Source of the DNA: Strix aluco
Lineage: Eukaryota > Chordata > Aves > Strigiformes > Strigidae
Length of the DNA stretch: 64,000 bases
NCBI RefSeq assembly: GCF_031877795.1
Contig: NC_133946.1
Location: 12,003,144 to 12,067,143 of the forward strand
Reading direction: 5' to 3'
A program made the translations under genes and the position numbers. Position 1 is the stretch's first letter, and each line of letters starts with the position of its first letter. The notes below the pieces were generated by a model. That model did no database searches and was not told where the DNA came from. It saw only the letters and a list, made by a program, of their open reading frames with translations. Positions 12,506 to 32,160 of this stretch are shown in pieces.

Positions 12506-12512
12506 AGGCAAG
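12504..12512 (+). other. RAD51: Candidate end of RAD51 non-coding exon 1
   Basis: GGCAAG|GTGAGAGT at 12512/12513 is the best donor in the island. It would splice over 811 bp to the acceptor at 13322-13323. This is inferred from the donor match only. Other GT sites in the island are possible. Confidence 0.3.
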
Positions 12513-13348
12513 GTGAGAGTACCCGGTGTAGGAAAAAGCGCGACGCGGTGGGGAGCCGGTGAAGAGCGGGGCGAGCTGCGGGCGGCAGTTGGGAGGCTGC
12601 GGGCGAGCCGCGGCCTGCTCGGGGCGTTGGGCCGCGGGGGGGGCCGGGACCCCCGGGCTCCCTCTGGCACCGGCACCGCCGCGCCTGATCGCGGCCCTGT
12701 TACTGCAGGGCTCTGGGAGCGCTGGCAGTGCTGTCGGTGCCCGGCTCCTGCCGAGGCCCCGGGAAAAGAACCCTCGGGAGTGGGAATTTCCTGATTTCCT
12801 TCGGTTTCCCGCGGCCACTCGCGCCTCCCATCCCGCTCCGCTGCTCAGCGTTCGGGAGGGGGCCGCGGGGGGACTCTGAAGTCCCTTTCAGGCTTGCACG
12901 GGGTGGTTGTGAGGGCAGCCTCGGCACGGCCCGGCTGGAACATCAAGCGCCTGTTTCCAGTAATACATCTTGTGATGTGACCACATAACTTTTTTCTAAA
13001 GTGAGATACTGCTAATAGCAAATTAATTTAGTTATATGATGCCCCTAAATACTGCGGAGCTCTCTTTTAAGCCTCTTATTCCTTACCAGGTATCGTGAGA
13101 GTTGTTTGGGGTTTTTTGCTTTTAACGTTGAACACTACATAGGAAAGCACACAAAAGATAACTTCTCACAGCACTTGCATACCACGAGCTAAGAGATGTG
13201 AGAAGGGAGAGAACCATCGCATGCTACTTTGGATGATCTCTTAATATATTTTGAAACACTTTGCACATATATTTTGTTTGAATGGTGTACATTGCCTCAC
13301 AGAGTTATTTGGTTTTCTTCTAGTGGGCTGTGCGGAGCCCCAGGTGCA

Positions 13349-20200
<6,852 letters not shown>

Positions 20201-20850
20201 GGACTCCATTTCATTTCCCGCGTACCCCAAGATAGCTGTCGGTAAAAGGCTCCTTTTTTTGTGGCACCTTACAGATGCTTTCCCGGCGCAGCTGCTGTTG
20301 GGATGCTGGCAGAGGAATCTGTTATTTCAGCGTTCGAGTCTCTCGGGTGAATACACTCCAAGGCACATCTGGGGGTGTTGCTGGGAAGAGAGCTGCCCTT
20401 TAGGCTTTGGTCACGTCTTAGGTTAACGTGGTGTCTTGAGAACGTTTTTGGGGGACCACAGCCTTTGTATTTTCCTCAGGGCTGTTGCTCCAGCTGGGTT
20501 CTACCGCTGGACACAGCGCAGTAGAATCTGGGAGCATGTGGCCATAGTTCATAACTCAGTGAATTTGATGTAGCACTGATGGGTTTGTCAAATAAGAAAA
20601 GTGGTGAGTTAAATACTTAATGGATTGCTTTAATTATAAAATAAAACAGAATGGTATTCCACAATAAGAATTTGAGGATATTGCTGGGATTGATGATCAA
20701 TCCATATTCTTTATGCTAATTTTGTTTTGGATGCTGCAACATGCTGGTTTTTGGGAACTGTTAATTTACATTTAAATTACATTTTTTGTATTTCATTAAT
20801 TCTCTGTGGAAATCTGCTTTTAATAAAAAGAACCATGAAAATGTTGGCGG
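20201..20850 (+). other. RAD51: RAD51 3'UTR with two poly(A) signals
   Basis: AATAAA at 20640-20645 and again at 20822-20827. Cleavage after either would give a 3'UTR of about 460 or 640 nt. The choice cannot be made from sequence alone. Confidence 0.6.
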
Positions 20851-23800
20851 CATTACAGGTTTCTGGGATTCAGCCAGGTGTTAATTCAGACTGAGGCATT
20901 TTTTCATCTGCAGGTAGGAAGAAGATGCCTAAATCTTCAGTGAGTCTCAGCCTGGATCATTTTTTTTCTCCTGTTGCTAACAGAATGCATCATCTTGATT
21001 TGAGGTGTGTGGTGCAACTGTGCTCTCAGTGCCCTGTAGATGTCTGTTAAGAGTTTTTGAGGTTAAAAAAGTTCTATATTATGCAGTTTTTTAATATAAT
21101 AATGCTATTGCGAACTACTCTAAACTCAAAGAGAATAATATAGTGGTGGTTGGCAGCAAAAAATATTTTCCTCCTTTTTCTCTGGCACATTTTGTCTGGG
21201 GCAAATAGTGAAGAATACATACAGTGGGATCCAACTCTCTCTTACAGGCTAGCAGGTGTAGGCTACATTTTTTCAGGTACTTTTAAATACTCGTGCTGTA
21301 TTGACATCTCCATCTGATGAGGGCAAGCTGTCTGCTGGCTCCTTTGTAGCTGAATCCTTTGGTTCTTAAACTCGGCGTGGCCACCAAGCCGCTGCTCGTT
21401 CAGGTGTGTACAACAGGCCCTTGCTGCCACCAGTGCCTGCAGCTGCGCTTTGGGAGCCAAAACTTGTATAAAAATGTTAACTAGGGGATTAAATTGGGGT
21501 TGAACTCATCAGTGAAAGAGCTGAGGTGTTCAGTTTTTTCATGACAGGAGCTTGGCACGCGCTTGCTACTCGCAGTAGGTGGAGGTGGCACAAGGGCCTG
21601 TGACTGCTGCTGTCTGAGTCAGAAAAGTCCAGATGTCCCAGAAGTTCTGGTTTTGAGGGTCCAGACCTAAAGTTGGTGACTTGGTTCAGGTGCATGAGGG
21701 GAAAACCACTGGGCCAGTGGGGACTGGAGGGGGATTTCTTTCAGAATTCTTGACCAAGAGAAGCCCAGGAGGGGCTGGGAAAAGTGGCTGAGGAGTAGGA
21801 GCAAGCAAAGGGAGGAAAAACAGGTCGGACAAATGGGAGGAGGGGGCCGGGGGCCTCGCTGGGCAGAGGGGCTGCAGGAAGAAGCATGAGATGAGATGAG
21901 GTGATGTAGAAAACTGGGGGAAGGGAGCAGGTCAGGAAGCGGCTGGGCTGGAGCCTGGGGAAGGCAGTTGAGGGGGTGCACCCCTCTGCCCTCCCTCTCA
22001 TGTAGCCGTGTGCCACGCTTTTCCAGCTGCCTCCCATGTAAAATAGAACATGAAAACCTCATTTCAAATTGCAGATGGGGTTTAAACGGTCTAAAGACGA
22101 ACTTTTAACATGCTTAAATATTCCACGAGGGCCTGAAGGCTAAAAGCAGCGCTTTCCCCTGTGCAGTCCCTCTGCTCAGTGGCTTTGAGGGTCAGGAGTG
22201 GGGGATGCGGAGTGCTCCTGGCCAGGAGAGCAACACCTGCTGCTTGAATTGTGCTTCTGAGCGCTTCTCCGAACTTTTACAAACGCGATGGGTTATTTCA
22301 CATGAAGGTTTGAAAGCAGCAGCTTCCAGCTTTGGTGTCATTCCCACCAACCCTGTGGGGAGCGTTGGGTTGGTTTTTAAGCCCCTCTTTGTAAACACAC
22401 ACATATTGTGGTATTTAGGTATAAATGGTGCTTCAGAACAGTTTAGTTTATTGCATTTGGCGGCACTGAAATTTAAAATGTCATGTTTATTTTCTGCTCT
22501 GTTGCTTCCCTTCAGTGTCCTTCATGGAGAGGGGTTGTGCCATGCCTGTATCATAGTTCTCTGCTGTTTGTATCTTAGAATTATACAGCATTAACGTACA
22601 ATCTAATAGAAATTTCTTTTTCTCCTTTTCAAAGTCTACTTGGGTCTTTGAACAACTAAAACTGACATCTGAAGTCCTCTCTGTTCATGTAGTGCTCGGC
22701 ATGGAAACCAATTTTTCTAATAGCCTGCAAGTGCTTCTCTTAGCTGAAGGGTTTGTAACTTTGATTGGGAGAGCAACGGTGAAGAAACTAGGAAATAGGT
22801 GTTCGTATGCAGCTTAGGCTCTGAGCTGGGGGTGGATTTGGGGGGTTTGTTTTGTTTCTTTTAAACACAAGAACCTTTTTCGAAAGATCTTTCTCAAGTC
22901 ATCTTAGGATGTCCCTGGAGCAGCTGCCCATGCAAGTGTTTCCATAGAGGGCTTAAGTTGCTTATGACACAGTGCTCTGAAACACTAATTAAATAAGTTT
23001 ATTGTCAACACTGCTTTAACCTCAAGGAGGTATAATTAATATTCCTTTAGTAAACATTTTTCCTGCTCTTTCCTTGAAATACTTCTCTCAGTGTTTCCCC
23101 AGAAGTTCCTCTCAAGGCAGTGGAATATGATTAGAAATCACACTCACTCTTAAAGTGTTTGTGTGGGGGGGTGGGTGCGATCGTCTGGCTGGTGTTCATC
23201 CAGCCACGCTTTGCTACATTTGAACCCGTGTCTAGAGGTGAGGAGGGAATTCCAACCGCACTGAAATGTGCACAGAAATACCTGCGTTGCTCTGAACGCC
23301 CTTATTAGAGCACGATGGGGAGCGGTGCCATTAATTAAATGGACACAGAGCCTGCAGCGTTTTGTTTCTACGTTTCCCTCGAGAGCTGCGCTGGTCTGGG
23401 AGCTGGAATTTCCAGGAGGGTTGGCGCTGCCGTTGGCTGCTCAACTTGCACCTCGCACACCAAATCCCCTCGTCGTACCACTGCGAAGCGCGGAGGCCGA
23501 GGGAGCGAGGCGAGGCTGGCGGGTGGAAGGACACGTTAGGAAACACTCCCGTGTTCTCTGTAGAGGAGAACAGCCCCACCTCGTGGCTCCCCGTATCTGG
23601 CTGCGGGCGGGTAGCTGCCTGCCTGGCTCTCAGGGTGTGTGGCCAGTGAAGTTTTCCCAACTACCTGGCTTCAGGAGCAAACGCTAAGTTTTTCCAGATG
23701 CAGCCGTGGTGGGGCACGTGCGAAGTGCTGCTGGGTGGCTCCAGTTCCCCCTCTGCAAATACACAAACCCACCGTGTGCCAGCAGCGCTTCCCGGGATGT

Positions 23801-25411
23801 GGTTTTAATTATGGGCAGGAATCTTTGCTGAGGGTCACAACCTAGACCAAAACCCACCAGATTTGTGCGTGTGGTTTATCTTATCTCAGTTCCATACGCC
23901 GGTGCCTCAGTTTCCCCACCAAGACCCGGGGCTGCAGCCCCAGCCTCACACAGTGACCCCGTACAACCCGTGGTCGCTCTGGCCAGGGAGGAGAAAGCAA
24001 CCAAAGGTGGAAGTGCCTGAAGTCTGAGGTTATTTTCACCACATAACTTGAGTTAATTAAACCAGACAGACCTGCACTTGAGCTGGTAACAGCGCTGCGG
24101 AGCTTGGCCGGGAGCGTGCACCCCTCCTGCCTGTGGAGGTTTTCCCCGTAAGATCCGTGTGTGTTTGTGCTGCTGAAATGCTCTGTCCGTCCTGGCCCAG
24201 ACCTCGCTCTTGATGGTGTGAAGAACTGAAAGGACAAATTGTCGACTCCTGCTGTGACTGCAACAACCATGTACCACCTGCTGTTTCCCTCCCAGAGTTT
24301 CAGGAGAAGCTTTAAAATATAAATTGGTTTCTCTGTGCCGTAGAGTTACGTCGTTCTTCACTCTGTCTGGCTCAAGCAGGCTGTGCCCTCTTCCAGGAAA
24401 GGCAGAAAATATCTGCGTAACCCAGGCATGATCTGGGGCTTTAAACAAACTTCAGAGCACTCAATATTTGTTCATCCAGTCATTAAATACAAGACACAAA
24501 GGAGGTTTTAATAACTTCTTCTTCAAAAGAATGAAGAAGAAAAGTAAAACAGAGGGAACGCTGCAGCTTACAGTTACATCCAGAACATTTGGAACATCTT
24601 ACCAGAAGTTAACAGTGAAGCCAAAGATTTCATCACCAGTCTGAAAACATGGGGAATGGTTTTATTCTCCCTGTGCAGCAAATGATGGCGATTTGGTGTT
24701 TTGGTTCCCTGGAAGGTGTTGAATGGATTTGGGGCGGGGGGGCGAGGGGGAGAAATCAGAGGTGGTGTATCTTCACACCTTTTCAGGAAATAAACTGCAA
24801 GACTTCAGATTCCACTTAAAATCATACATTTTTATTGAACTAGTTGTATTCTGGTGCTGCTTAAATTTATCCTGAGGAATTTTATTTTTTTTTAGCAGAA
24901 GCATGTTTGTAAGACGACCTGACTGTACTTCTTTCTTTGCCCATATTTTGTATAAAATATGATCCTTTAATCACTGATGGTCCATCACATATTTTAAAAA
25001 CATCTAAATCTGCTGAAAAAAGAGAAAAGTACAACTGTGTGCATATCTCCACCACGACCTGCCAGGGAAAGGCTTTGCAAGAGTAAAAACTCTGAAAAGA
25101 AAGTGAATCTCTGAGCCCGGCTGGTCGGGGTTAATGAGCTCCAGCACTTCTCTCCCTCGAGACCATCACATCCAGGCTGTGGGGTCACATCCTGCGTATG
25201 CCTTGGACAGAAAAGTGAAATTAATATTCTTAATACTAAGGTAAACCACTCTTGGGACAGAAAGCATAGTAAGAGTCAAGTTTACGTACACTTTGCTCCG
25301 TGACTTCCTGAAGTAACAGGTTTAGATGCTTGAGGGTATGAAATAGAGGGAAAAGCACAGGAACCACAACACAGCCCAGAGCACCTGCGTGGCACCTGAG
25401 AGGGTTCAGAA

Positions 25412-25511
25412 GGTGGTCACAAGGAACAGTAGGTGGTCATGGAGAGCAGAAAATGGTCACAGGGAGCAGAAGGTGGTCAAGGGGAGGAGAAGGTGGTCAT
25501 GGGGAGAGGAT
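25412..25511 (+). repeat. 20-bp minisatellite, five copies
   Basis: Five head-to-tail 20-bp units, at 25412, 25432, 25452, 25472 and 25492. Each follows RRTGGTCAHRGRGARSAGWA with few mismatches. Open frames through it are a by-product of the repeat. Confidence 0.9.
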
Positions 25512-28500
25512 GACCTGCCTCATGGGAATCTCGGAGCTGCCAGTGTGAGACTGCACTCTGTGAGAAAGGCCAACCTTGGGGACCCTGACAGTGAAGCCTG
25601 GGAGCTCCGGGGCTTCCCAGTGGCTGCACTACGCAAAGCGAGAGCAGTTTGTATCTGCAGCTGCAATAAAAACCTGAGTACACAACCACTGCCAGGAATG
25701 CAAGTGTGTGAATTTATCGGAGACTGGGCAAGAGGCTTGGGGATGCTCTGGGTGCTGAAGGACTCTGGAGGTCCATGGAGGTTGGGTGTCTGGCAAGGCT
25801 AACGAGCAAACGAAGCTGCCCCCAGAACAAAACAGGTTTGGGGCGTTTGTATTCTACTTCTGACCCTGGTCCCAGGTTTCCTCTCCTGCCCCACATCTCC
25901 TCCGGCCTCGTGCGCACTCCCCATCCATCAGTGGGCAGGAACGAGTTAAAGGCGCCTTTCCCAAGGTGGGAGCTGGCTGGAAGAACGGAGGAAGGCAGTC
26001 ACGCAAGGAAAACCGGGCTGGCTCGAGAGGGGCTGGCTTCTCACGCATTGCCTGTAACCCTGTCATCTATCTTGTCACGGGCCAGCCCTCCTGTCAGCAT
26101 TAATCCGCAGCGACGGTGGATTAATCTCTTCTCCCTCCCAGGGGCGAGACAGCGGCGGGGGGAGCTGGTCCCTGGCCAAGCCGCCCGCGCTGCCCTGCCT
26201 CCTGCTCGCCCAGAAACAACAGCCAGTTGAGGCAGAGCGGTGATTATTTCCCCATTACGTGCCAGAGGGGACTTGCTCGTTTCGGCCCCCTTCTTGCTGG
26301 CAGGACACTCGCCCTCTCTCCACCAGCACGCAAACACCCCTTGAATAGCTTTTAATTACAGGAAAAGAAAGGCTGTCAGCCTGTGCGTGGCATCCCTGGG
26401 TGCGCTGGCATCATCTTCTTTGAGCAGGACTTTTAGGACTGGATTATTAAGTGATAGAGAAGCAAATGAATTCCCTTGGAAGGCTTTGGCTGCTGGAGGC
26501 GAGGGCTGGTGCACCCAGCCTCGCAGGAGACGTGCAGACCCTTTCAGGACTATTTCAACACCATTTCCAGAGCCTGAGCCCAGCCGGTTTGTAACAGTCT
26601 GGATCCAAGGGATGAGCTGTCTCCAGCCTTTGCCCAGTTGCTCCGTTAGCACAGCCCTCTCAGGGCCAGGACTAAGCTTCCAGCTCTTCCCAAGACCTGT
26701 TTTTCCTTCCAGACAGAGCCCTTGTCTCACCACAACCCAAAAAAACTTCAATTCCTGCTAGAGATGAGGGCGAGAGTCAAGTAATACCGAGGCTTAACCT
26801 TCCTGCCTGTAAATCCAGCTGTTGCCATTTATATATCTCCTGTTATCTCCACCAGCCTGTAAGAGTTGAAAGGTTTCTGCCTCCTCCTGTGGGGCACAAG
26901 CACTCGCAGAGCCATGTGCATCCTGATGCCTCTGCATCACACCGAAGGCCCCGCTGCATAAACCAGGGTGTTTCGGGTCTCCCCACGTCCAGCACAGGCA
27001 GGTTTGCAGCTTTAGCCACCAGAATTCTGCATTCGTGCTACTAACGCAGCAAAAAACATCCTCAAAATTAATTGGATGGAGGGTAATGGTGGATCCCTGA
27101 CCTGCAGCTTCGGGTCCACGGGATGTCTTCAGCATCATGTGTCCACCCCACCCCACCTCGGGCTGGTTTTGAGGCTGAACGCCCGGCAGCAGAAACCCAC
27201 AGTAACAATTCCCAGACCCAGCAACGCGTCTCCCTCTGCTCCGGCTCTAGAGCAGGGCAGATCCCAAGTGAGCTCCCCCCTGCCAGCAGCTTTTCCAGCA
27301 CCTCTGAAATCCAGGTCTCCCCACCTTCCAGCCAGCTGCGCTGCTGGCGAGTTGCTCTTTGAAAACGCGATGTTCTCCACCCCAATTTGCTGTGAAACCG
27401 TGTACAATGGGCTAACGCCACAAATTTAAAGCCCTAGGCAGCTCTGAACGCAGTGCAGGCAACGCCGTAGCTGGGCAGCGAGCTCACTTACAGCCCTTTC
27501 GACTGAGTTTGCACAATTTGCATAGAACAATGACCTCCACGGTGTAATTATCTGCTGCGTGAAGAACTACTTCCCTTTGCTTGGCCCACACCAGCTGCCT
27601 CGAGAGCTCACCTCCTGCGAGCCTGTGACCATTCAGCTCTTCCCCCATGTGCTCTCACGAGCGGCAGCTCCTGAGGACTGAACTTCGAGAAGACCCCAAA
27701 AGACACCTCCAAGAAGCTCTAAGCAAACCTGTAGGTCCCCAGCACAACCCTCAGCCAGATTTGAGACACCGCTTTGGCTTGACGCAGCAGCAGCCAACAC
27801 CGCGTAGGAATAAACCTCTAGAAGCAGAAGGAAGAACCAGACAAATCCACCCTCTCGCAGGGGCAACGGGGCAGGAGCAGAGACATCGCAGGGGAGTCTC
27901 GGTAAAGGCCAGGGCTTAAAATAAGTTGAGGCTGCTGCTCTGGGTTCCTGTGTGATGCTCTTCTCTGTGCCCACAACTTCTGCTTTCTATATACCCACTT
28001 TGGGTGAAATTTTGGCCGCTTCAGGAATAGAAAAAGCCTCCCCTTGCACTTTTTACAGCCAGGCTGAGAAACCCCCTTAGCAAGATGATTACTACCAAGC
28101 AATACGCCATTTATTTTTAAATAAATTTGAGAACCATTGCAGGAAGCACAGGCGTGGAGGCGTGAGCTGCCCAGCAGCTTCAGCGTCCAGCAGGGAGGAC
28201 GGCAGAAAGAGAAAGCTCAGCTCCAAATAACCAAAAATGAGACCAGCAACAGCTCAGTGAGGAAGGGAGACGAGACCCTCAACAAAAGCAGTTAAAGCCA
28301 ATTCTTCTGGTTTTGGTTCACCCCACCCTGAAAAAAATAATCCCCATTGAAGGGTACTTGAGGCAGCAGCTGGATGCACCCGGCGAGGAGCTGTGCCCAG
28401 GGCCCCCACAAGCCAGCCAGAGACGCTCTGCAAACCCAGCTCCTGCGGGGCCACCGAGGAGAGGCTCCGCCTGCCAAATCAGGGGTAATTTTCCTATTAT

Positions 28501-28957
28501 TTTATGTTTTGCTCAGACACCGGTGGGCTCTTTATAACCACGCAGGATGAAAAATCCCCTCTGGAGCAGTTTAAAATCGGACCAGATAACATGTAAGCCA
28601 ATCAAGGGGAGGAAATGAGATGTTACAACAGATTTATTTTTCCAAGTGTGTTTTTAATTTAAAGAAGAAACCCTCTCCTCCCATCTGACACTGTATTGTT
28701 TTAGGCATTTCATTTGTGTGCATTCACTTTCCTGGTCAGGGTTCGTAGGTGGCCCCATCAGCCCAAGGGGGCTTGGTTCAGTTTGGTGTTTGGGGCTTTT
28801 TTTCCTTCTTTGATTTCCCAACCGTCTCCTATATTCATTTTTCTATTTATCTTGTCCTCGATCCAAAGCTCACTGCTGGCAGTGGGAATCTGCAAAGTCT
28901 GACCTCAGCCGGCATCGACTCCGGCTTTTCATACATCAGGCAGCGCCTGTTTTCTGT

Positions 28958-29003
28958 GGTTATGAAAAAATATGTTTATGAAAATGATGTTTATGAAAAT
29001 ACT
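28958..29003 (+). repeat. Short tandem repeat of about 15 bp, three copies
   Basis: Three copies of a TTTATGAAAATGATG-like unit, the first slightly diverged. Confidence 0.75.
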
Positions 29004-32000
29004 GATGCATTCATTTGCAGGCGGGGCACTGAGGGCAGGAGGAAGAGGGACAGGGTTTTGCTGCTGCAAAAGTAACAGCACCAAGTGCCCTTCAGCATCC
29101 CCTTGTCTTGGGAGGACACCAAAAAGTCCACCAGTGGGTTATTAAATTAACAGGAAACGCACACAGTTGTGTCTAACGCTGAGGCCGGTGGTGGGATTTG
29201 TCTCACCAGCATCGGGCACTTAAGGGGGGTCTGGCCCAGGTTAAGCAGCTAAACTGTGGATGTAAAAGTGAGGAGAAAAAGATCTATTCAGACTCCTGCT
29301 CTTCTGCACAATGATTTCTCTACCTACATATATAAATACATATATATAAACACATAAATATGTAGCAAAATAAAAGTTTTTCAAACAAAGTGGGAAACAC
29401 TGAGTTGGATGAGCCCCCAAATCCCTTTTTCCTCCCTTTCCTCCCCGGGACAGCATTTTAATTTAACCCTGAGCAGCCCAACGTGTGTCCCAAGCTGCTC
29501 TCCACCCCCTAAACCCCAAACGGGGAAAAGAAACCACCTCTGCAGGAGACTCTTCCTTTTCAAATAGCTTACTTCATTATTAATATCATGATTAATTATT
29601 AATAGCTTAATTAATGATCAATAGCTTAACTTCAATAGTTTAATTCTATATGTCCAATGTTGCAAAGACCGGACACTCACCAAACCCCGGAGTTTTAACC
29701 CCGATTGCTTTATCTGACATTTCAGAGTGTTTTGACCCTGCTGGGCAGAGCTTTCCTGTGGCTGCGCTGAGCCTCCCGGCCCTGGGAGCTCCCAGCTCCT
29801 TCCCCGCCTGCCTCTGCCCCCACAAAAAAGAGGAATAACCCAAAAACAGGGACTCAGGAGCCAAACCCACCATAGTTGCATTAAGGAGCAATTCCCCATT
29901 TTCTCGTGGTGCGGGATATTTTATTTTCCTTTTAACCTTCTTTTCAACGTGCCCCGTGATGCTGCATCCCCCTCCCGGGTCCGGGACGCAGGTCAGGACC
30001 CCCGGGGGGGGCGGGGGGCGAAGGGCAGGTCCCATTTCAGCCCATCACATCGGCTTGAGCCCGCCGAGCCCCAAACCCCCCAACGCTGGTGCTGCTCCCC
30101 TGAGACCCCCCCTGAGGCAAAACCTCCGCCACTCGCACCCGCCCTGGCCGAGCACCAGCGTTTGGACCAGGGGACCAACTTTTTTTCCTTTTTTTTTAGG
30201 AAAATTAAGCAAAAAAAGCAAAACTTAAAAAAAACCCCCTAACTGCTGAATTGCCCTGAAAAAGGCTGTTTAGGGAGAGATGGTGTGGGCTGAACTGATC
30301 ATTGGGTAACGGAGTTAGTCTGAAAATGGTTATGGTATCACTCTATATAACTATAGATATGATGATGATTATTATCATTATCATTTTTATACTCATAATT
30401 GTCTATTTTAAATATTTAATATTTCTATATATTCCTACTTTATAATTTTAAATTTTATTTTTATTTCCATTTTTATTTTGATATTTTCCCTCTCTGGCCC
30501 AGCACTGCAGGTTGCTTTGGAAGCTGCAGCTCCGCGTCCCGGCTGGGCAGCACATGGAGCCCTCGGGCTGCTCGCCCCGCTGAGCCCGGCCTCGCCGCTC
30601 GCCCGCACAAGCTGCTTTAGGAGACGACGCCGAAGAGCCGGGTGGGAGCAACAAACAACCCCAAGACACTAGTTTTTGGGGTGACCAGTGCTGGAAATGG
30701 CCGAGAAAATTTCCCATTTCACCCTATTCATCCAGAATTAATTTTCCTTCGCCCAAGCAAACAGGATTTTGCTGTGACCGGTATCTTTCAGGTGGAGCCT
30801 TTGCAGCAACAGGACACCTCGACCTTCCCCAGAGCCAGAGCTGAAACACCCCCAAAGCCCCACACGTGTGCACCAGGCAGAGCACAAACGTTCCTAACTT
30901 CAGTGTTTTAAATTAAAGGAAATGCCAAGGGGAATTACAGGCAAACCTCGTGCAACGTTAAACGCTGGAAAACAAAGTTTCATGCTATAGCAGCCCAAAA
31001 TTGCAGCTTAATCCAATCAAGCATTATTGTTTTGCACGCCTGTAAATGACATTTTTTCCTTGGGAAGGTTTCTCCCTTGCAGCCAGCGCTGGGCTCCCTC
31101 ACTCCAACGGAAACTTTACGTGATGTGACGTTTAATTCCTGCACAAGGAGGTTTAGACAACGGCCGTGACGACGGCTGGAGCGCTCCAGGGTGTCAAACC
31201 ACACGTGAGCTCCCCAGCTGAGCCGTAAACCTCGAGGCTGCAGCAAAGGTGCCGGGGGAAAGAGGGGGACGCCCCTCTCCTCGCCCCATCCCCGGCTCGC
31301 GGGGGGCTCGGCCCCAGGCCTCGCCCCTGCACGGCTGCGCTGCAGCTCATGTGCACCCAAGGTTTGATTTTGTGTTGGGATCTGCCAGGAGAAGGTCAGT
31401 TCCCCAGCACTGAGCTCTCACACAACCAACCGAAATCCCAATTTTCACAGGAAAACGCAGCAATTACAAAAAAATCCCTCTTGGAACATAATCCTAATGC
31501 CCTAATAAAATATCTAAAGGCTCCTACCGTGAGACGACCCGGGCATCTCCCGCCGGCTTCACTCAGCATGGGCAAACACATTTTTTTATCCTCCGTCCAC
31601 CTCTGAACAGCGCAGGGTTGTGCTTTTCGGCTTCACGGCTCCTCGGGGGACACAAGCACAGAATAACACGTTATACCCCCATGGCCACGCTCCAGCTAAA
31701 CCACACGTGCTCTGCCATGCTCGCCTGCCGCAGGACTTGCTGCACAGAGCTGGGACCAGCTGGGAATCCCTGCTGGCATCAGTCCCAGGAGAGCTGCTCT
31801 TCAGCCCCGCTTATGCTGGTTAAGCTGGGACCAGCAAGTCTAACCCACCTCCAGTCAGCCGCATAAATGCTGCGGCTGTTTTACCAGACCACATACACTC
31901 TACTCTCTCTTTTTTTATTCCCACCAATACCAACATCCCTTTTTTCAGCAGAAGGCTGGTTTTTCTTTCAGGGGGGCACCGTTTGCTCCATCCTACGTAC

Positions 32001-32130
32001 CCCGAGGGTTGCGACGTGTGGCCGTGCCGGGGATGTCAGCTCGGACAGCCCTGCTGAAGGCAGAGCAGCCTCTGGAGGGTGGGGAGCAGGAGACAGATGC
32101 TCAGCAGGACGGCGACGCGGCCCCGGCGAG

Positions 32131-32160
32131 GCACAGCACGGCACAGCACGGCACGGCACG
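32131..32160 (+). repeat. GCACR pentamer repeat
   Basis: GCACA/GCACG units in a row, about 940 bp upstream of the CYP1C1 start codon. It brings several CACG cores close together. Confidence 0.8.

Larger units (their letters stand above)
12200..12950 (+). promoter_or_regulatory. RAD51: CpG-island promoter of RAD51
   Basis: Abrupt change to GC- and CpG-rich sequence directly upstream of the RAD51 coding exons, flanked by AT-rich DNA. It holds a near-consensus NRF1 site, a CACGTG palindrome and no clear TATA box, typical of a broad housekeeping or proliferation promoter. Human RAD51 has a divergent non-coding transcript at the same place. I see no direct evidence for one here. Confidence 0.8.

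Noticed and set aside
12207-12794. 195-codon open frame in the RAD51 CpG island
   Set aside because: Its Lys run is the A28 tract translated. The rest is GC-rich random sequence over a promoter.
25389-25802. 137-codon open frame in gene-poor DNA
   Set aside because: Its N-terminal part is the 20-bp minisatellite. The remainder has no recognisable content.
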